64,000 bases of DNA. Source: Methanosarcina sp. MTP4 (GTDB lineage Archaea; Halobacteriota; Methanosarcinia; Methanosarcinales; Methanosarcinaceae). The notes beneath the pieces were generated by a model. The model searched no databases. It had not been told where the DNA came from and saw only the letters and a program-made list of their open reading frames with translations. Shown here one piece after another: positions 35,596-43,391 of the stretch. Made by a program: the position numbers and the translations under genes. Every line of letters begins with the position of its first letter. Positions within the stretch are counted from its first letter, which is position 1. Location: the NCBI RefSeq assembly GCF_000970045.1, contig NZ_CP009505.1, positions 4,116,808 through 4,180,807 of the forward strand, in the 5' to 3' direction.

Positions 35596-35802
35596 TTACT
35601 CGACAACGCTTGCAAAAGCGAATTTGGGAAGTACTCTTTCGACTTTAATCTGGACTTCGTCGCCAACTTTTGTTCCCGGAACAAAAATTACAAAACCTTC
35701 AACACGAGCGATTCCGTCTCCCTGGCGGGCAATATCTTCAATAGTTACATCGTAGACTTCGCCCTCTTCGATAGGAACAGAGCGACTTTCATCTCTAAAC
35801 AT
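35596..35802 (-). CDS. TRAM-domain RNA-binding protein, copy 5 (promoter-proximal)
   Basis: A 68-residue TRAM domain starting MFRDES and ending FASVVE. Here the upstream ATG next to aaagga is out of frame, which fixes the MFR start for the whole set. As the first gene in the direction of transcription it lies next to the only clear TATA box of the array. Confidence 0.9.
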   Translation of the reverse strand: MFRDESRSVPIEEGEVYDVTIEDIARQGDGIARVEGFVIFVPGTKVGDEVQIKVERVLPKFAFASVVE

Positions 35803-35887
35803 AAAAAATCATTCCTTTAATTTACTTAATTGCTTAATTTCTTTAACTTTAATTAATCAACTCAAAAAAGCTCCATGCGCCAGAAAA

Positions 35888-35895
35888 GTATAAAA
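35888..35895 (-). promoter_or_regulatory. TATA box of the TRAM array
   Basis: On the minus strand this reads ttttatac, which predicts transcription from about 35865 and a leader of some 60 nt before copy 5. Confidence 0.55.
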
Positions 35896-35926
35896 TAGTA
35901 CTTAGCAAACCAAACTTGAGGAAATC

Positions 35927-35965
35927 AAATTTAGGAAGTACGCCTCCAACTTTATTAACTGAGCC
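35927..35965 (-). pseudogene. Relic of a sixth TRAM gene
   Basis: The stretch from tcaaatttaggaagtac to about aactttattaactgag lines up with the 3' coding end of copy 5 (gcgaatttgggaagtac to gactttaatctggact), at roughly 70 percent over 35-40 nt. Nothing of the rest of the gene is recognisable. Confidence 0.5.
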
Positions 35966-36044
35966 CCAACAGAGCTTCGGATAAGTCAACTAACTGGTCA
36001 TATTCAGATGCACTTGTATATAAGAGTTTGCTTTAAAGGGTCCA

Positions 36045-36167
36045 GAACGAACAAATTAAAGAAGTATATAAGAAAATCGTAAAAATTCTAAACCCCGAAG
36101 TACTGGTTGCCCACTTAATGAAAATATTGAGGCATACGAGAAGGGAGATCTTCCAAAATAAATAAAG
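36045..36167 (+). pseudogene. Possible gene remnant without start codon
   Basis: An open frame bounded by TAA codons reads EQIKEVYKKIVKILNPEVLV, then AHLMKILRHTRREIFQNK. It looks protein-like (amphipathic helices) but has no start codon and no family match that I know. It may be chance. Confidence 0.2.
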
Positions 36168-36323
36168 ATTTAATAAAGATTTTATTCATGAAAAGTCAAA
36201 TTTTAGACATGGGAAGTAAATTTTTTAACTGATGTGTGAAAAAAGTAGGGAAAAAACAGAGAAAAAACGGCAATTATACTTGAAAGGACCCGAAGAAATC
36301 ATAAGTTTTGGCATTCGTACCGA

Positions 36324-36335
36324 AATTTATAAATA
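36324..36335 (+). promoter_or_regulatory. TATA box of tRNA-Lys
   Basis: The sequence aatttataaata lies about 50-60 nt before the tRNA, with a purine-rich BRE-like cgaaa directly upstream. It predicts a short 5' leader. Confidence 0.6.
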
Positions 36336-36383
36336 ATGGAGATACGTTATGAGGTTCGCTCATTCAGGCAGGAAACAAAGCGT

Positions 36384-36457
36384 GGGCCCGTAGCTTAGTC
36401 AGGCAGAGCGACGGACTCTTAATCCGTAGGCCGGGGGTTCAAATCCCTTCGGGCCCG
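36384..36457 (+). tRNA. tRNA-Lys (anticodon CTT)
   Basis: A 74-nt cloverleaf. The acceptor stem pairs gggcccg (36384-36390) with cgggccc (36450-36456), discriminator G at 36457. The anticodon stem acgga/tccgt holds loop ctCTTaa. The T arm is cgggggttcaaatccc. There is no encoded CCA and no intron. Confidence 0.96.
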
Positions 36458-36872
36458 CTAATTTACTTCCTTTTCTGAAGGGTTTTTTTTCAGAATTGCT
36501 TTTTTGGCAAAGAGCCTCATTTTTACTTTCGTTTATCCTTTCGTTTATCTTTTCGTTTATCCTTTTGTTTATCCTTTCGTTTATCTTTTCGTTTATCCTT
36601 TTGTTTATCCTTTTGTTTATCCTTTTGCTTTTTCCATTTCTGTCTTTTTCCTTCAACAACAGCCTGAAAAGCCTTTTTAGGGAAAAATCAATCTGAAATA
36701 TAAATAGAAGAAATGCATTTTATCTCACATAATCTACATGGGAATTCATTGAAATTTTCGAGAGGGAAGCTACAGTTTAATAATTTTCACCCTTAAACAT
36801 TATCTCAATGAAACTGGACCCTATAACTTCAAACAATATCACTGTGAATATTACCACTGGAGCGTGACCCTG
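36458..36872. other. Spacer tRNA-Lys to ribbon-helix-helix gene
   Basis: Apart from the 12-nt array nothing coding is seen. A T-rich tract at 36479-36490 (ggttttttttcag) may end the tRNA transcript. Confidence 0.5.
36530..36628. repeat. 12-nt tandem repeat downstream of tRNA-Lys
   Basis: About nine units of tttcgtttatcc or tttgtttatcc-type motifs run head to tail. The apparent minus-strand frame through it (repeating KRIN/ERIN tetrapeptides) overlaps the tRNA and is a by-product of the repeat. Confidence 0.85.
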
Positions 36873-37043
36873 ATGCCAAAAGTAAGCGTTGAAATCCCCC
36901 AGGAACTCCTGGAAGACCTGAACAAACACGTGGGAGAAAACAAAAAATTCGTGAACCAATCCGATGCTATCCGGACCGCTATCCGGAAAATGCTTGACAT
37001 GATGGACGAAATCGATAGAAGGCACGGCAGGTTAAATGACTGA
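36873..37043 (+). CDS. Small ribbon-helix-helix DNA-binding protein
   Basis: A 56-residue protein: a beta strand (PKVSVEIPQELLEDLNKHV) followed by two helices with the RHH signature (NQSDAIRTAIRKMLDMMDEI). CopG/MetJ-type proteins bind DNA as dimers and act as repressors or antitoxins. No toxin gene is next to it, so a stand-alone repressor is more likely. ATG at 36873 with a ggag 11 nt before; TGA at 37043. Confidence 0.8.
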   Translation: MPKVSVEIPQELLEDLNKHVGENKKFVNQSDAIRTAIRKMLDMMDEIDRRHGRLND

Positions 37044-37226
37044 AAAAAGAATGAAAAAGAGAGTGGAAAAACACAATTTTAAAAACCTGTTAAATATTTA
37101 AAACCTCACCCCTTTATTTCCACTGTGTTTCAGCATCAAGTGCCTAATTTTTTAGAGAAGATGCAAATATGCAAGGTTTCCAGTGGAAAAAATAGGTATT
37201 CAGGGTATTCAGGGGAACGTGCATCG

Positions 37227-38261
37227 TTACAGGCATTCCCTGAAATCCTTGATGCCCTGAGCCACGTTTGAGAGTAGCATGAAAGATATCTTCTGGTTCG
37301 GCCAGGAACCAAGTCCGCAGTCCGGGCCGACGTATTTAATAAGATTTCCGAAGCGCCTGTAAGCAATCCTGAGCCGCTTTGTAATCACCTGTGGGGTCTC
37401 AAGTTCCGTGACGATTTCGGGCAGGTACTCCTGCTCTTTCCAGACGTTTGTGTTGTACTTTTCGTTCAGGGCGCCTGCAAGAGTGTAGATATCAGTCCTT
37501 GCAATCCCGACGCGCAGGAAAGAGTCCGTGTCTTCAAGAACTTTTTTGTCTATAAGGTCCATATAAGAAGGTGTGCCTGCAGATTCCATACCGATGACAT
37601 TGATGGTTGGGGTCTCACAGGCCAGGTTGTAGTAGAGGGCGGAATGGAGGTGGATTTCCACGTCAGCGCCCCATTTACTCGCAGCCTTCGAGCAATCGGT
37701 GAGGGCAGAAATAATCTGATCATTATCAAAAGCAAGTTCAGGGTTCAGCCCGATGCTGGGCTCGTCAATGGAGACAGTGGCAATTTTGAAGTTCTTTGCC
37801 GATTTCATGGAATTACGGACGAATTTGTTAACATTTTTTGCAAAAATAGAGTAAATATCCGCATAATTCCTCCCCCCAAATTCCTTGAGGTAAAGTTCGG
37901 CAGGCCCGGTCACGCAGATCCTGACCTGCAGGGTTTCCCCGAATTTTTCTTTGTAAACCTTTGCAACGCTTTCTATGGCATCAAGCTCTTCGATCCTGGC
38001 ACACTCAAGCTTCACTTCAAAAGGCCCGTCACAGCAGCTCTCATCCCGGATCACCTTCAGGAACTGCTCATTCATGTCCTGGTACTGGGGATAGGTGGGG
38101 ACCTGCACTCCCGCATCGATTTTCTGCTGGAAAGCGTCATTAATTACCGTGAAAAGTTTTTCATCCTCCTCCCTCGTCTTAAAGGCGTTCTGGACCCATT
38201 CCTTACTCACACCATCAGGGAGGGGATAACTCCCGATATCGTCAAAGATGATTTCTTCCAT
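37227..38261 (-). CDS. MetE-like (cobalamin-independent methionine synthase core) paralogue 1
   Basis: A 344-residue single-domain protein of the MetE C-terminal/UroD fold. In canonical MetE, zinc is held by HxC, Glu and a late Cys, and homocysteine is methylated. Here the late GPDCGLGSWP and the Glu of NVIGMES are kept. The HxC site reads HSA within EIHLHSALYY, so one ligand Cys is lost. A Cys seven residues on (ACETP) is shared with the neighbouring paralogue and could replace it. Folate-independent core methionine synthases are known in methanogens, but this pair may use another thiol or methyl donor. It lies 329 bp downstream of paralogue 2. Confidence 0.8.
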   Translation of the reverse strand: MEEIIFDDIGSYPLPDGVSKEWVQNAFKTREEDEKLFTVINDAFQQKIDAGVQVPTYPQYQDMNEQFLKVIRDESCCDGPFEVKLECARIEELDAIESVAKVYKEKFGETLQVRICVTGPAELYLKEFGGRNYADIYSIFAKNVNKFVRNSMKSAKNFKIATVSIDEPSIGLNPELAFDNDQIISALTDCSKAASKWGADVEIHLHSALYYNLACETPTINVIGMESAGTPSYMDLIDKKVLEDTDSFLRVGIARTDIYTLAGALNEKYNTNVWKEQEYLPEIVTELETPQVITKRLRIAYRRFGNLIKYVGPDCGLGSWPNQKISFMLLSNVAQGIKDFRECL

Positions 38262-38360
38262 GTCCAGTTAGTATACCTTGGAGGATTTAGCATTATTGGA
38301 AAGACTCTATAATTATAAAAAAATTGATGTGGAAATAGAAAAGCCCTGAAAATCCGAAAA

Positions 38361-38575
38361 AACAGAAAGAAAAAATAAAAAACAGAAAGAAAAAATAAAA
38401 AACAGAAAGAAAAAATAAAAAACAGAAAGAAAAATAAAAAACAGAAAGAAAAAATAAAAAACAGAAAGAAAAAATAAAAAACAGAAAGAAAAAATAAAAA
38501 ACAGAAAGAAAAAATAAAAAACAGAAAGAAAAAATAAAAAACAGAAAGAAAAATAAAAAACAGAAAGAAAAAAAG
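38361..38575. repeat. A-rich 19-20 nt tandem repeat
   Basis: Eleven copies of aacagaaagaaaaaataaaa (19-20 nt) lie between the two MetE-like genes. The minus-strand open frame made of Phe/Leu/Ser is an artefact of the repeat. Confidence 0.9.
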
Positions 38576-38590
38576 GAATGATTGGAAATT

Positions 38591-39634
38591 TTATTCCGTG
38601 CCCCTGTTTTCAGCATTAAACGCATCAATTCCTTTTGCCGTGTTCTCTAGCAGCTTGAACGCAAGTTCCTGGTCAGGCCAGAAAGCAAGGCCACAGTCCG
38701 GGCTCGCATACCTGATCCGGTCCCCGAGGACAGCAAAGGCTGTTTCAAGCCTCTTCTTTATGACTTCCGGGGTTTCCATTTCAGTTACGATCTTTTGCAT
38801 ATACTCCTTTTCCTTCCAGGCATTGACCTCATACTTTTCGTTGATGGCACCGATGAGGTTTCCAATATCAGTCCTCGAAACCCCGAGCCTGACATAGGTA
38901 CCTGACGTTTCCAGATACTCCCTGTCGAAGAGGTCAAGGTAAGAAGGAGTTGCTGCATATTCCACCCCGATCACGTTTATCGGAGTTTCACAGACGACCT
39001 TATACTTCAAGGGGGAATGCAGATGGATCTCAACATCAGCCCCCTGCTGCCGGGCATAGGTGGAAGCCAGGGTAAGCGCAGAGACGATGTCAGGGTCAAA
39101 AAACTGGATCCGGTCGTTCATCCCCAGGCTCGGTTCATCCAGGGCAATGGTCCTGATCTTGAAGTTCTTTGCAGTTTCAAAAGCCTTCCTGACAAAGCGG
39201 TCAATGTTCATGGCCATGTAGTGGTAAGCGTCCCTGAACATGCTAGTTCCGAAAGCCTGGAGGTAAAGGTCGGTGGGGCCCGCCACGCAGACCCTGACTT
39301 CCAGGGTTTCCCCGGTCTCCTCCTTATACCGCTTTGCGACCTCATCGATGATTTCAAGCTCAAGGATCTTCGCGTTCTCTTCTTTTAAAACATAGGGCTC
39401 GTAGCAGTTCTTTTCATCCTTGATGATATCCAGGAACTGCCCGATCATGTCCCGGTACTGGGGGTAGGTGGGGACATGAATCCCAACATCGATTTTCCTC
39501 TGGAAAGCCTCCCTGACGAGGGAAAAAAGCTTTTCATCCTCAGCCCTTGACTCAGCAGCAGCCTTGAACCAATCCCTTGTAACGCCCTCAGGGACCGGGA
39601 GGCTGCCTCCGTCGATAAATGTGACGTCCTGCAT
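38591..39634 (-). CDS. MetE-like paralogue 2
   Basis: A 347-residue paralogue of the preceding gene with the same order of motifs: DGGSLPVPEGVTRDWF at the start, CVAGPTDLYL, ALDEPSLGMND, EIHLHSPLKYKVVCETP, NVIGVEYA, and SPDCGLAFWPDQ. The HxC zinc site reads HSP, again without the Cys, and the downstream CETP Cys is kept. The two proteins share about half of their residues by eye, so they are an old tandem duplication. Confidence 0.8.
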   Translation of the reverse strand: MQDVTFIDGGSLPVPEGVTRDWFKAAAESRAEDEKLFSLVREAFQRKIDVGIHVPTYPQYRDMIGQFLDIIKDEKNCYEPYVLKEENAKILELEIIDEVAKRYKEETGETLEVRVCVAGPTDLYLQAFGTSMFRDAYHYMAMNIDRFVRKAFETAKNFKIRTIALDEPSLGMNDRIQFFDPDIVSALTLASTYARQQGADVEIHLHSPLKYKVVCETPINVIGVEYAATPSYLDLFDREYLETSGTYVRLGVSRTDIGNLIGAINEKYEVNAWKEKEYMQKIVTEMETPEVIKKRLETAFAVLGDRIRYASPDCGLAFWPDQELAFKLLENTAKGIDAFNAENRGTE

Positions 39635-39970
39635 ATTCAGTATTTAATATGTTAGCCTGTATTATAACTATTGGAATTGTTCCGGGTAAGAATTGTATCG
39701 TGAAATTTTAGAAGTGAAGAGACTTTGTTCAGGGAATCCGTTAAAGTATCCGTTTTAAAATATTCTGACCAGTTTCCGGTCCAAACTTCCCGGAAATCAT
39801 ATAAGTTTGATTATTTTTAGTTAAGGGATTGGTCTCCAAAACCACCAGTCATTTCAATGAGAGTGTCTCTTTTTTGTTTGACCAGTTCTCGATAGCTCGT
39901 GCCCAGCGTTCTCCATAAAAATTGACTGAAATAACCTGAAAACCCGCATAAAAAACGTTACATCAAGCTT
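39635..39970. other. Spacer with a possible small RNA
   Basis: No coding gene. A TATA-like catataag (about 39798-39805) is followed by a structured stretch with ggtctccaaaacc (about 39831-39843) and a T run (39869-39875), so a short transcript of about 50 nt is conceivable. Confidence 0.4.
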
Positions 39971-40222
39971 TCATTTGTAAATTTCCCTTCGGTGCCCGAC
40001 TTTAAGTACGAGTATCACCAGACTGCTGCCCTGAATCTCCAGAATCACCCTGTAGTCACCGACTCTCAGCCGGTAATTTGGAGACCCAACAAGTTTTGTC
40101 ACATAACGGTAAGGATCTTCCTGAAGCTCCGAAACTTTACGGAAAATGCGTTTTGCTAGCTGACGGTCCAGTTTTCTAAGCTGCTCTGCCGCAGGTTCGG
40201 ACCAGATGATTTGAAAACGCAT
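39971..40222 (-). CDS. relE: RelE/ParE-family toxin
   Basis: An 83-residue basic protein: FQIIWSEPAAEQLRKLDRQL, RIFRKVSELQEDPY, VGSPNYRLRVGDYRVILEI, VLKVGHRREIYK. This is the archaeal RelE pattern, with the C-terminal R/Y residues used for mRNA cleavage in the ribosome. The frame can be extended to a TTG overlapping the antitoxin. The ATG at 40222, 13 nt after the antitoxin stop and preceded by gggg, fits better. Confidence 0.9.
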   Translation of the reverse strand: MRFQIIWSEPAAEQLRKLDRQLAKRIFRKVSELQEDPYRYVTKLVGSPNYRLRVGDYRVILEIQGSSLVILVLKVGHRREIYK

Positions 40223-40235
40223 CAAAACCCCATTC

Positions 40236-40460
40236 TCAGAATCCAAGTTCTTCTTTCAGTTTTTCGTGCGTTACGTACCTGCCTTCTTCAACCGCTTTTC
40301 GGGCAAGTTCAATTTCTTTTTTTGTCTCTTCGTTCAGTTCCTGAACCTCTTCTATCAGCCTTTCCAGGACGTCATTATAGGTTTCCCGCTTGTAGATTTT
40401 CATGCGTTCCAGAACTTCTTTCGTGCTCTGTTTAACCTGGATGGTCGTCGTTTCAGCCAT
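40236..40460 (-). CDS. RelB-type antitoxin
   Basis: A 74-residue, helix-rich, acidic protein. The start MAETTTIQVKQSTKEVLERM, then YNDVLERLIEEVQ, looks like a ribbon-helix-helix DNA-binding part. The tail ARKAVEEGRYVTHEKLKEEL would wrap the toxin. Upstream of and translationally close to relE, so this is a standard antitoxin-toxin pair that should repress its own promoter. Confidence 0.85.
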   Translation of the reverse strand: MAETTTIQVKQSTKEVLERMKIYKRETYNDVLERLIEEVQELNEETKKEIELARKAVEEGRYVTHEKLKEELGF

Positions 40461-40599
40461 ATTTAGTTTTATGCAAGGTTTTTACTTATAACTTGCTATA
40501 ACTGGCTATAACAAATTATAGCTGGAAAAGAGATAAGGCAATTTAAGATTGATAGGAGATCTTATCCAAAGCTACCAGAATGCCGCACTTAACCGTTTT

Positions 40600-40625
40600 T
40601 GTCCCGTTCGCTTGCGAACGGTCTT
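40600..40625. repeat. GC-rich hairpin between relBE and the 243-aa gene
   Basis: A perfect stem ccgttcg/cgaacgg with loop cttg (about 40604-40621), flanked by tgtcc and tctttccc. It lies just past the 3' end of the minus-strand gene at 40715, so it may end that transcript. It resembles the hairpin at 62005-62021. Confidence 0.6.
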
Positions 40626-40714
40626 TCCCACGCCAAAAACTAAAATGAAAAAAAGAGGATACCAACATACCGGAAAACAAAATTTGCAGCTTACACACGA
40701 AACCTGACAACCGA

Positions 40715-41446
40715 TCAATACTCAGAAAGCGGATACACACCAGTGCTCCCAATGATCCTCCACACATCCCCCTTCTTTCCGATCCAGAGAACGACGGTCC
40801 ACCCAACCCTGCACATGGAACTGATTTCTCCGGAGACGAGAACAGGCCCTATAAGCTCCTTTGAGACAATATAATCTTCAAGCCATAACTTTCCGGGCTC
40901 GATTTTTTTGATGGTAAAGCGACTGTTCAGCTCTTCCGTGTACTTCCCGCGCGGAGACTTTCCGGCATACTCTGACATCAGCCTTCCCACTTCCATTGTT
41001 GCCGGGAGATCGGCCTTGAGCTCGTTTACACGTTCGTTTGTTTTCTCATACACTTCATCGGCCATGTATCCCTTCTCATGCAACCACTGCACCAGCTTGT
41101 GCATGACCCTGCCCACAACTTTCAGGAAGTTTTTGCTGGTTGCCGCGTTCAGGATAACGTAGCCGCCGAGGAATTCCTCCATTTCCGCGTACCCGATGTG
41201 TCGGGGCCCGAAAATATCACAGTACTCCAGGTCTTCCTCTTCAGAAAGTTCCTCGTAAAGGTCCAAGCCCTCCTCTTCTAAGTCCTCATCTTCCAGACGC
41301 TCCGGGCCATAAATGTCAAGGAAACGCTCAAAATATTTCATGGTGGTTTCGTAGCCGGAATAGGACTGGGGTTTCAGGTTTTGTTTTTGCTCGATCAGGA
41401 ATTCCTCTAAAACATCCTGAATGGTCTTTTCAACCGTGTTTTGCAT
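40715..41446 (-). CDS. Recombinase core-binding-like protein, paralogue A
   Basis: A 243-residue protein of unknown function. The first 140 residues (TIQDVLEEFLIEQKQNLKPQ, SYSGYETTMKYFERFLDIYG, then FLKVVGRVMHKLVQWLHEKGY) look like the SAM-like N-terminal core-binding domain of tyrosine recombinases. An acidic insert (LEDEDLEEEGLDLYEELSEE) sits in the middle. No catalytic R-H-R-Y domain follows; instead there is a beta-rich C-terminal module with EPGKLWLEDY, GPVLVSGEISS and VGW. It is third in a run of three paralogues (16 bp after B). It may bind DNA or nucleoprotein without recombining it. Confidence 0.6.
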   Translation of the reverse strand: MQNTVEKTIQDVLEEFLIEQKQNLKPQSYSGYETTMKYFERFLDIYGPERLEDEDLEEEGLDLYEELSEEEDLEYCDIFGPRHIGYAEMEEFLGGYVILNAATSKNFLKVVGRVMHKLVQWLHEKGYMADEVYEKTNERVNELKADLPATMEVGRLMSEYAGKSPRGKYTEELNSRFTIKKIEPGKLWLEDYIVSKELIGPVLVSGEISSMCRVGWTVVLWIGKKGDVWRIIGSTGVYPLSEY

Positions 41447-41462
41447 GATATCTCTCCCTTAT

Positions 41463-42173
41463 TCATCTAGGCAGCACATACCCGGTTTCCAGAATCCTCC
41501 AGACCCTGCCCGTTTTCACAGCCCACATTGAAACGGTCCAGCCCACCTTGCACTTCGAACTGATTTCCTCGGAAACGATGACTGGCCCTACGGTCTTGCC
41601 TGATTCAAGATAGTCTTCGAGCCAGAGTTTTCCAGGCTCGATTTTCACGATATCGAAATATGCGTCAAGGTCACTTGTGTACCGGGTTTCAACCGGGTGC
41701 TCCCGCACATAATCAAAAATCAGGTCGCTTACTTCCCCGACTACCGGAAGGTCGGCTTTAAGCTCTTTTACGCTTTCGGACGCTTTTTTATATTCTTCAT
41801 CCGCCATGTAGCCTTTTTCGTGAAGCCACTTCACCAGCTTGAGCATGACCCTGCCAGTGGTTTCCATGACTGTCCTGCTGCCTGCAATTTTTTTGACCAT
41901 AAAATCGGCAAGAAAGTCGTCTATTTCTGAAGAACCGAGGTGTTCGGAGCCAAAGACTTCCCAGAACTCCTTATTTTCAGAATCTGATGACTCTTCATAG
42001 CGTTCCCTTTCTTCCCTTTTAAGGTGCTGGTGTCCGTAGCCATCGAGGTATGTCCTGAAGTAATACATCGCCTCTTCGTAGCCCGAATAGGTTTTGGGGC
42101 TTAAACGGCTTTGCTGTTCGGTCAGGAATTCCTCAAAAATTTCCTGAATTGTTTTTGTAGATTCGGTTTTCAT
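41463..42173 (-). CDS. Recombinase core-binding-like protein, paralogue B
   Basis: A 236-residue paralogue of A. It has the same recombinase-like N-terminus (TIQEIFEEFLTEQQSRLSPK, TYSGYEEAMYYFRTYLDGYG, LKLVKWLHEKGYMADEEY), an acidic insert, and the same C-terminal module (KIEPGKLWLEDYLES, GPVIVSEEISSKCKVGW, GRVWRILETG). A gggag ribosome-binding site precedes the ATG. Function unknown. Confidence 0.6.
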   Translation of the reverse strand: MKTESTKTIQEIFEEFLTEQQSRLSPKTYSGYEEAMYYFRTYLDGYGHQHLKREERERYEESSDSENKEFWEVFGSEHLGSSEIDDFLADFMVKKIAGSRTVMETTGRVMLKLVKWLHEKGYMADEEYKKASESVKELKADLPVVGEVSDLIFDYVREHPVETRYTSDLDAYFDIVKIEPGKLWLEDYLESGKTVGPVIVSEEISSKCKVGWTVSMWAVKTGRVWRILETGYVLPR

Positions 42174-42274
42174 GCACTCCCTCTTTCTGTTCTTCCTTTT
42201 CTTTCTGTTCTTCCTTTTCTCTCAAATATCTAAAGGGCGATGTTCAACAATTCAGAAAGGACCTGGACTTTTCA

Positions 42275-42985
42275 TTAAGGGCAGCGCGAAGAAACACTTT
42301 CAACCATTACTATCTGCCAGAAATCCCCGGTTTTTACTATTTCGAAGTTAAGGTACCAGCCCACCTTTGCCAGCGAACTAGCCTCTTCCGAAACCATAAC
42401 AGGCCCGATTTCCCTGTAAGGATCCAGGTAATCCTCTACCCACAGCTTTCCGGGTTCAATCCTCATGATCTCGAAGTCTCCAGATTTCCAGTCGGGATTC
42501 TCTTCGACCGGATGTGAATCCACATAATTGCAAAGCTTAAGCCCGAATTCCCGGACCTGGGAAGCGGCTTTTTTCTTCTTTTCCCTGATACCCCCCACAA
42601 CTTTGGCAAGTTCACTATAATGGTCAGGCTCAACGTAAGCTTTTTCAAGAGCCCAGGGCAGGAATTTACGGAAAAACCGCCTGGAGGTTTCAACGAAAGT
42701 TGCACTCGCTCTAAAATCATTAATCAGATAATCCTCAAGGAGGTATTCAATATCATAAGCGGAGATGTACGCAAGGTCAAAAATCTGGCAGTATTCTTTG
42801 CGCTCGTTCTTGTGCTTCTCTTCATAGAGCTTCTTATCTTCTTCATATAGCTCATCGGGGACACACTCATCCAGATACTCCTCGAAAAGCGAAATTAAAT
42901 TTTCATAATCCCTGAAGGTCCGGGGACTCCTGCTAAGCTTCTGCTCATTTAGAAATTCCTGGAAAGCTTCTTTTATCGTCTTCAT
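42275..42985 (-). CDS. Recombinase core-binding-like protein, paralogue C
   Basis: A 236-residue, more diverged paralogue, first in the direction of transcription. The N-terminus is AFQEFLNEQKLSRSPRTFRD, YENLISLFEEYLDECVPDEL; the C-terminal module reads RIEPGKLWVEDYLDP, IGPVMVSEEASSLAKVGW. Conservation across all three is highest in the C-terminal module, which suggests that this part is the working end. Function unknown. Confidence 0.6.
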   Translation of the reverse strand: MKTIKEAFQEFLNEQKLSRSPRTFRDYENLISLFEEYLDECVPDELYEEDKKLYEEKHKNERKEYCQIFDLAYISAYDIEYLLEDYLINDFRASATFVETSRRFFRKFLPWALEKAYVEPDHYSELAKVVGGIREKKKKAASQVREFGLKLCNYVDSHPVEENPDWKSGDFEIMRIEPGKLWVEDYLDPYREIGPVMVSEEASSLAKVGWYLNFEIVKTGDFWQIVMVESVSSRCP

Positions 42986-43391
42986 GATACCACTGTAGGG
43001 TTATCGTTTTCCCGGTTTTTCAGGCTTTTCCTGAATATTAGAATTTCAGGCTTTCAGCCACCTTAAGGACAACAGGAACGCCTTTTTGAAGCTCACCGGG
43101 ACAAACAAAATATTTGCGACAAAATATTTGCCGATTATTCCTGTTCTCATTTTTAAATCACTGTCATGCAAAGGCCGGCTGCCTTCGGCACCCGGTGAGA
43201 GCCCCGTTCTCTGAAAATCCAGCCGAAAAAAGGTACCCTGGAGTGAAAAGAGAAGGAGGACAAAAACAAAAGAAAGAGGGACAAAAACAAAAAAGGAAAG
43301 AAAAGGAAATTGGAGAGGAATTATCCTCTCGATCTGGTTTTCTATTTTTTCACATCGATTTTTTCAAATAGAGCTCTTCAAACCGCTTTCT
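42986..43391. other. Spacer downstream of argS
   Basis: No gene is seen. A GC-rich imperfect stem ccggctgcc-ttc-ggcacccgg (about 43172-43193) and a purine-rich tract (43245-43320) are the visible structures. Confidence 0.5.

Larger units (their letters stand above)
35803..36383. other. Spacer with TRAM promoter, decayed TRAM copy and tRNA promoter
   Basis: It holds a minus-strand TATA (ttttatac, 35888-35895) for the TRAM array, a degraded TRAM 3' fragment (about 35927-35965), a 42-codon open stretch without a start (about 36045-36167) and the tRNA promoter. No intact gene is seen. Confidence 0.6.

Noticed and set aside
36399-36659. Minus-strand frame with repeated KRIN/ERIN units
   Set aside because: It overlaps tRNA-Lys and is generated by the 12-nt DNA repeat; no start signal.
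38293-38628. Minus-strand Phe/Leu/Ser-rich frame
   Set aside because: It is a translation of the A-rich 20-nt tandem repeat and overlaps the end of a MetE-like gene.
39830-39876. tRNA-Trp gene
   Set aside because: Only an anticodon-like stem-loop is present; acceptor, D and T arms cannot be built.
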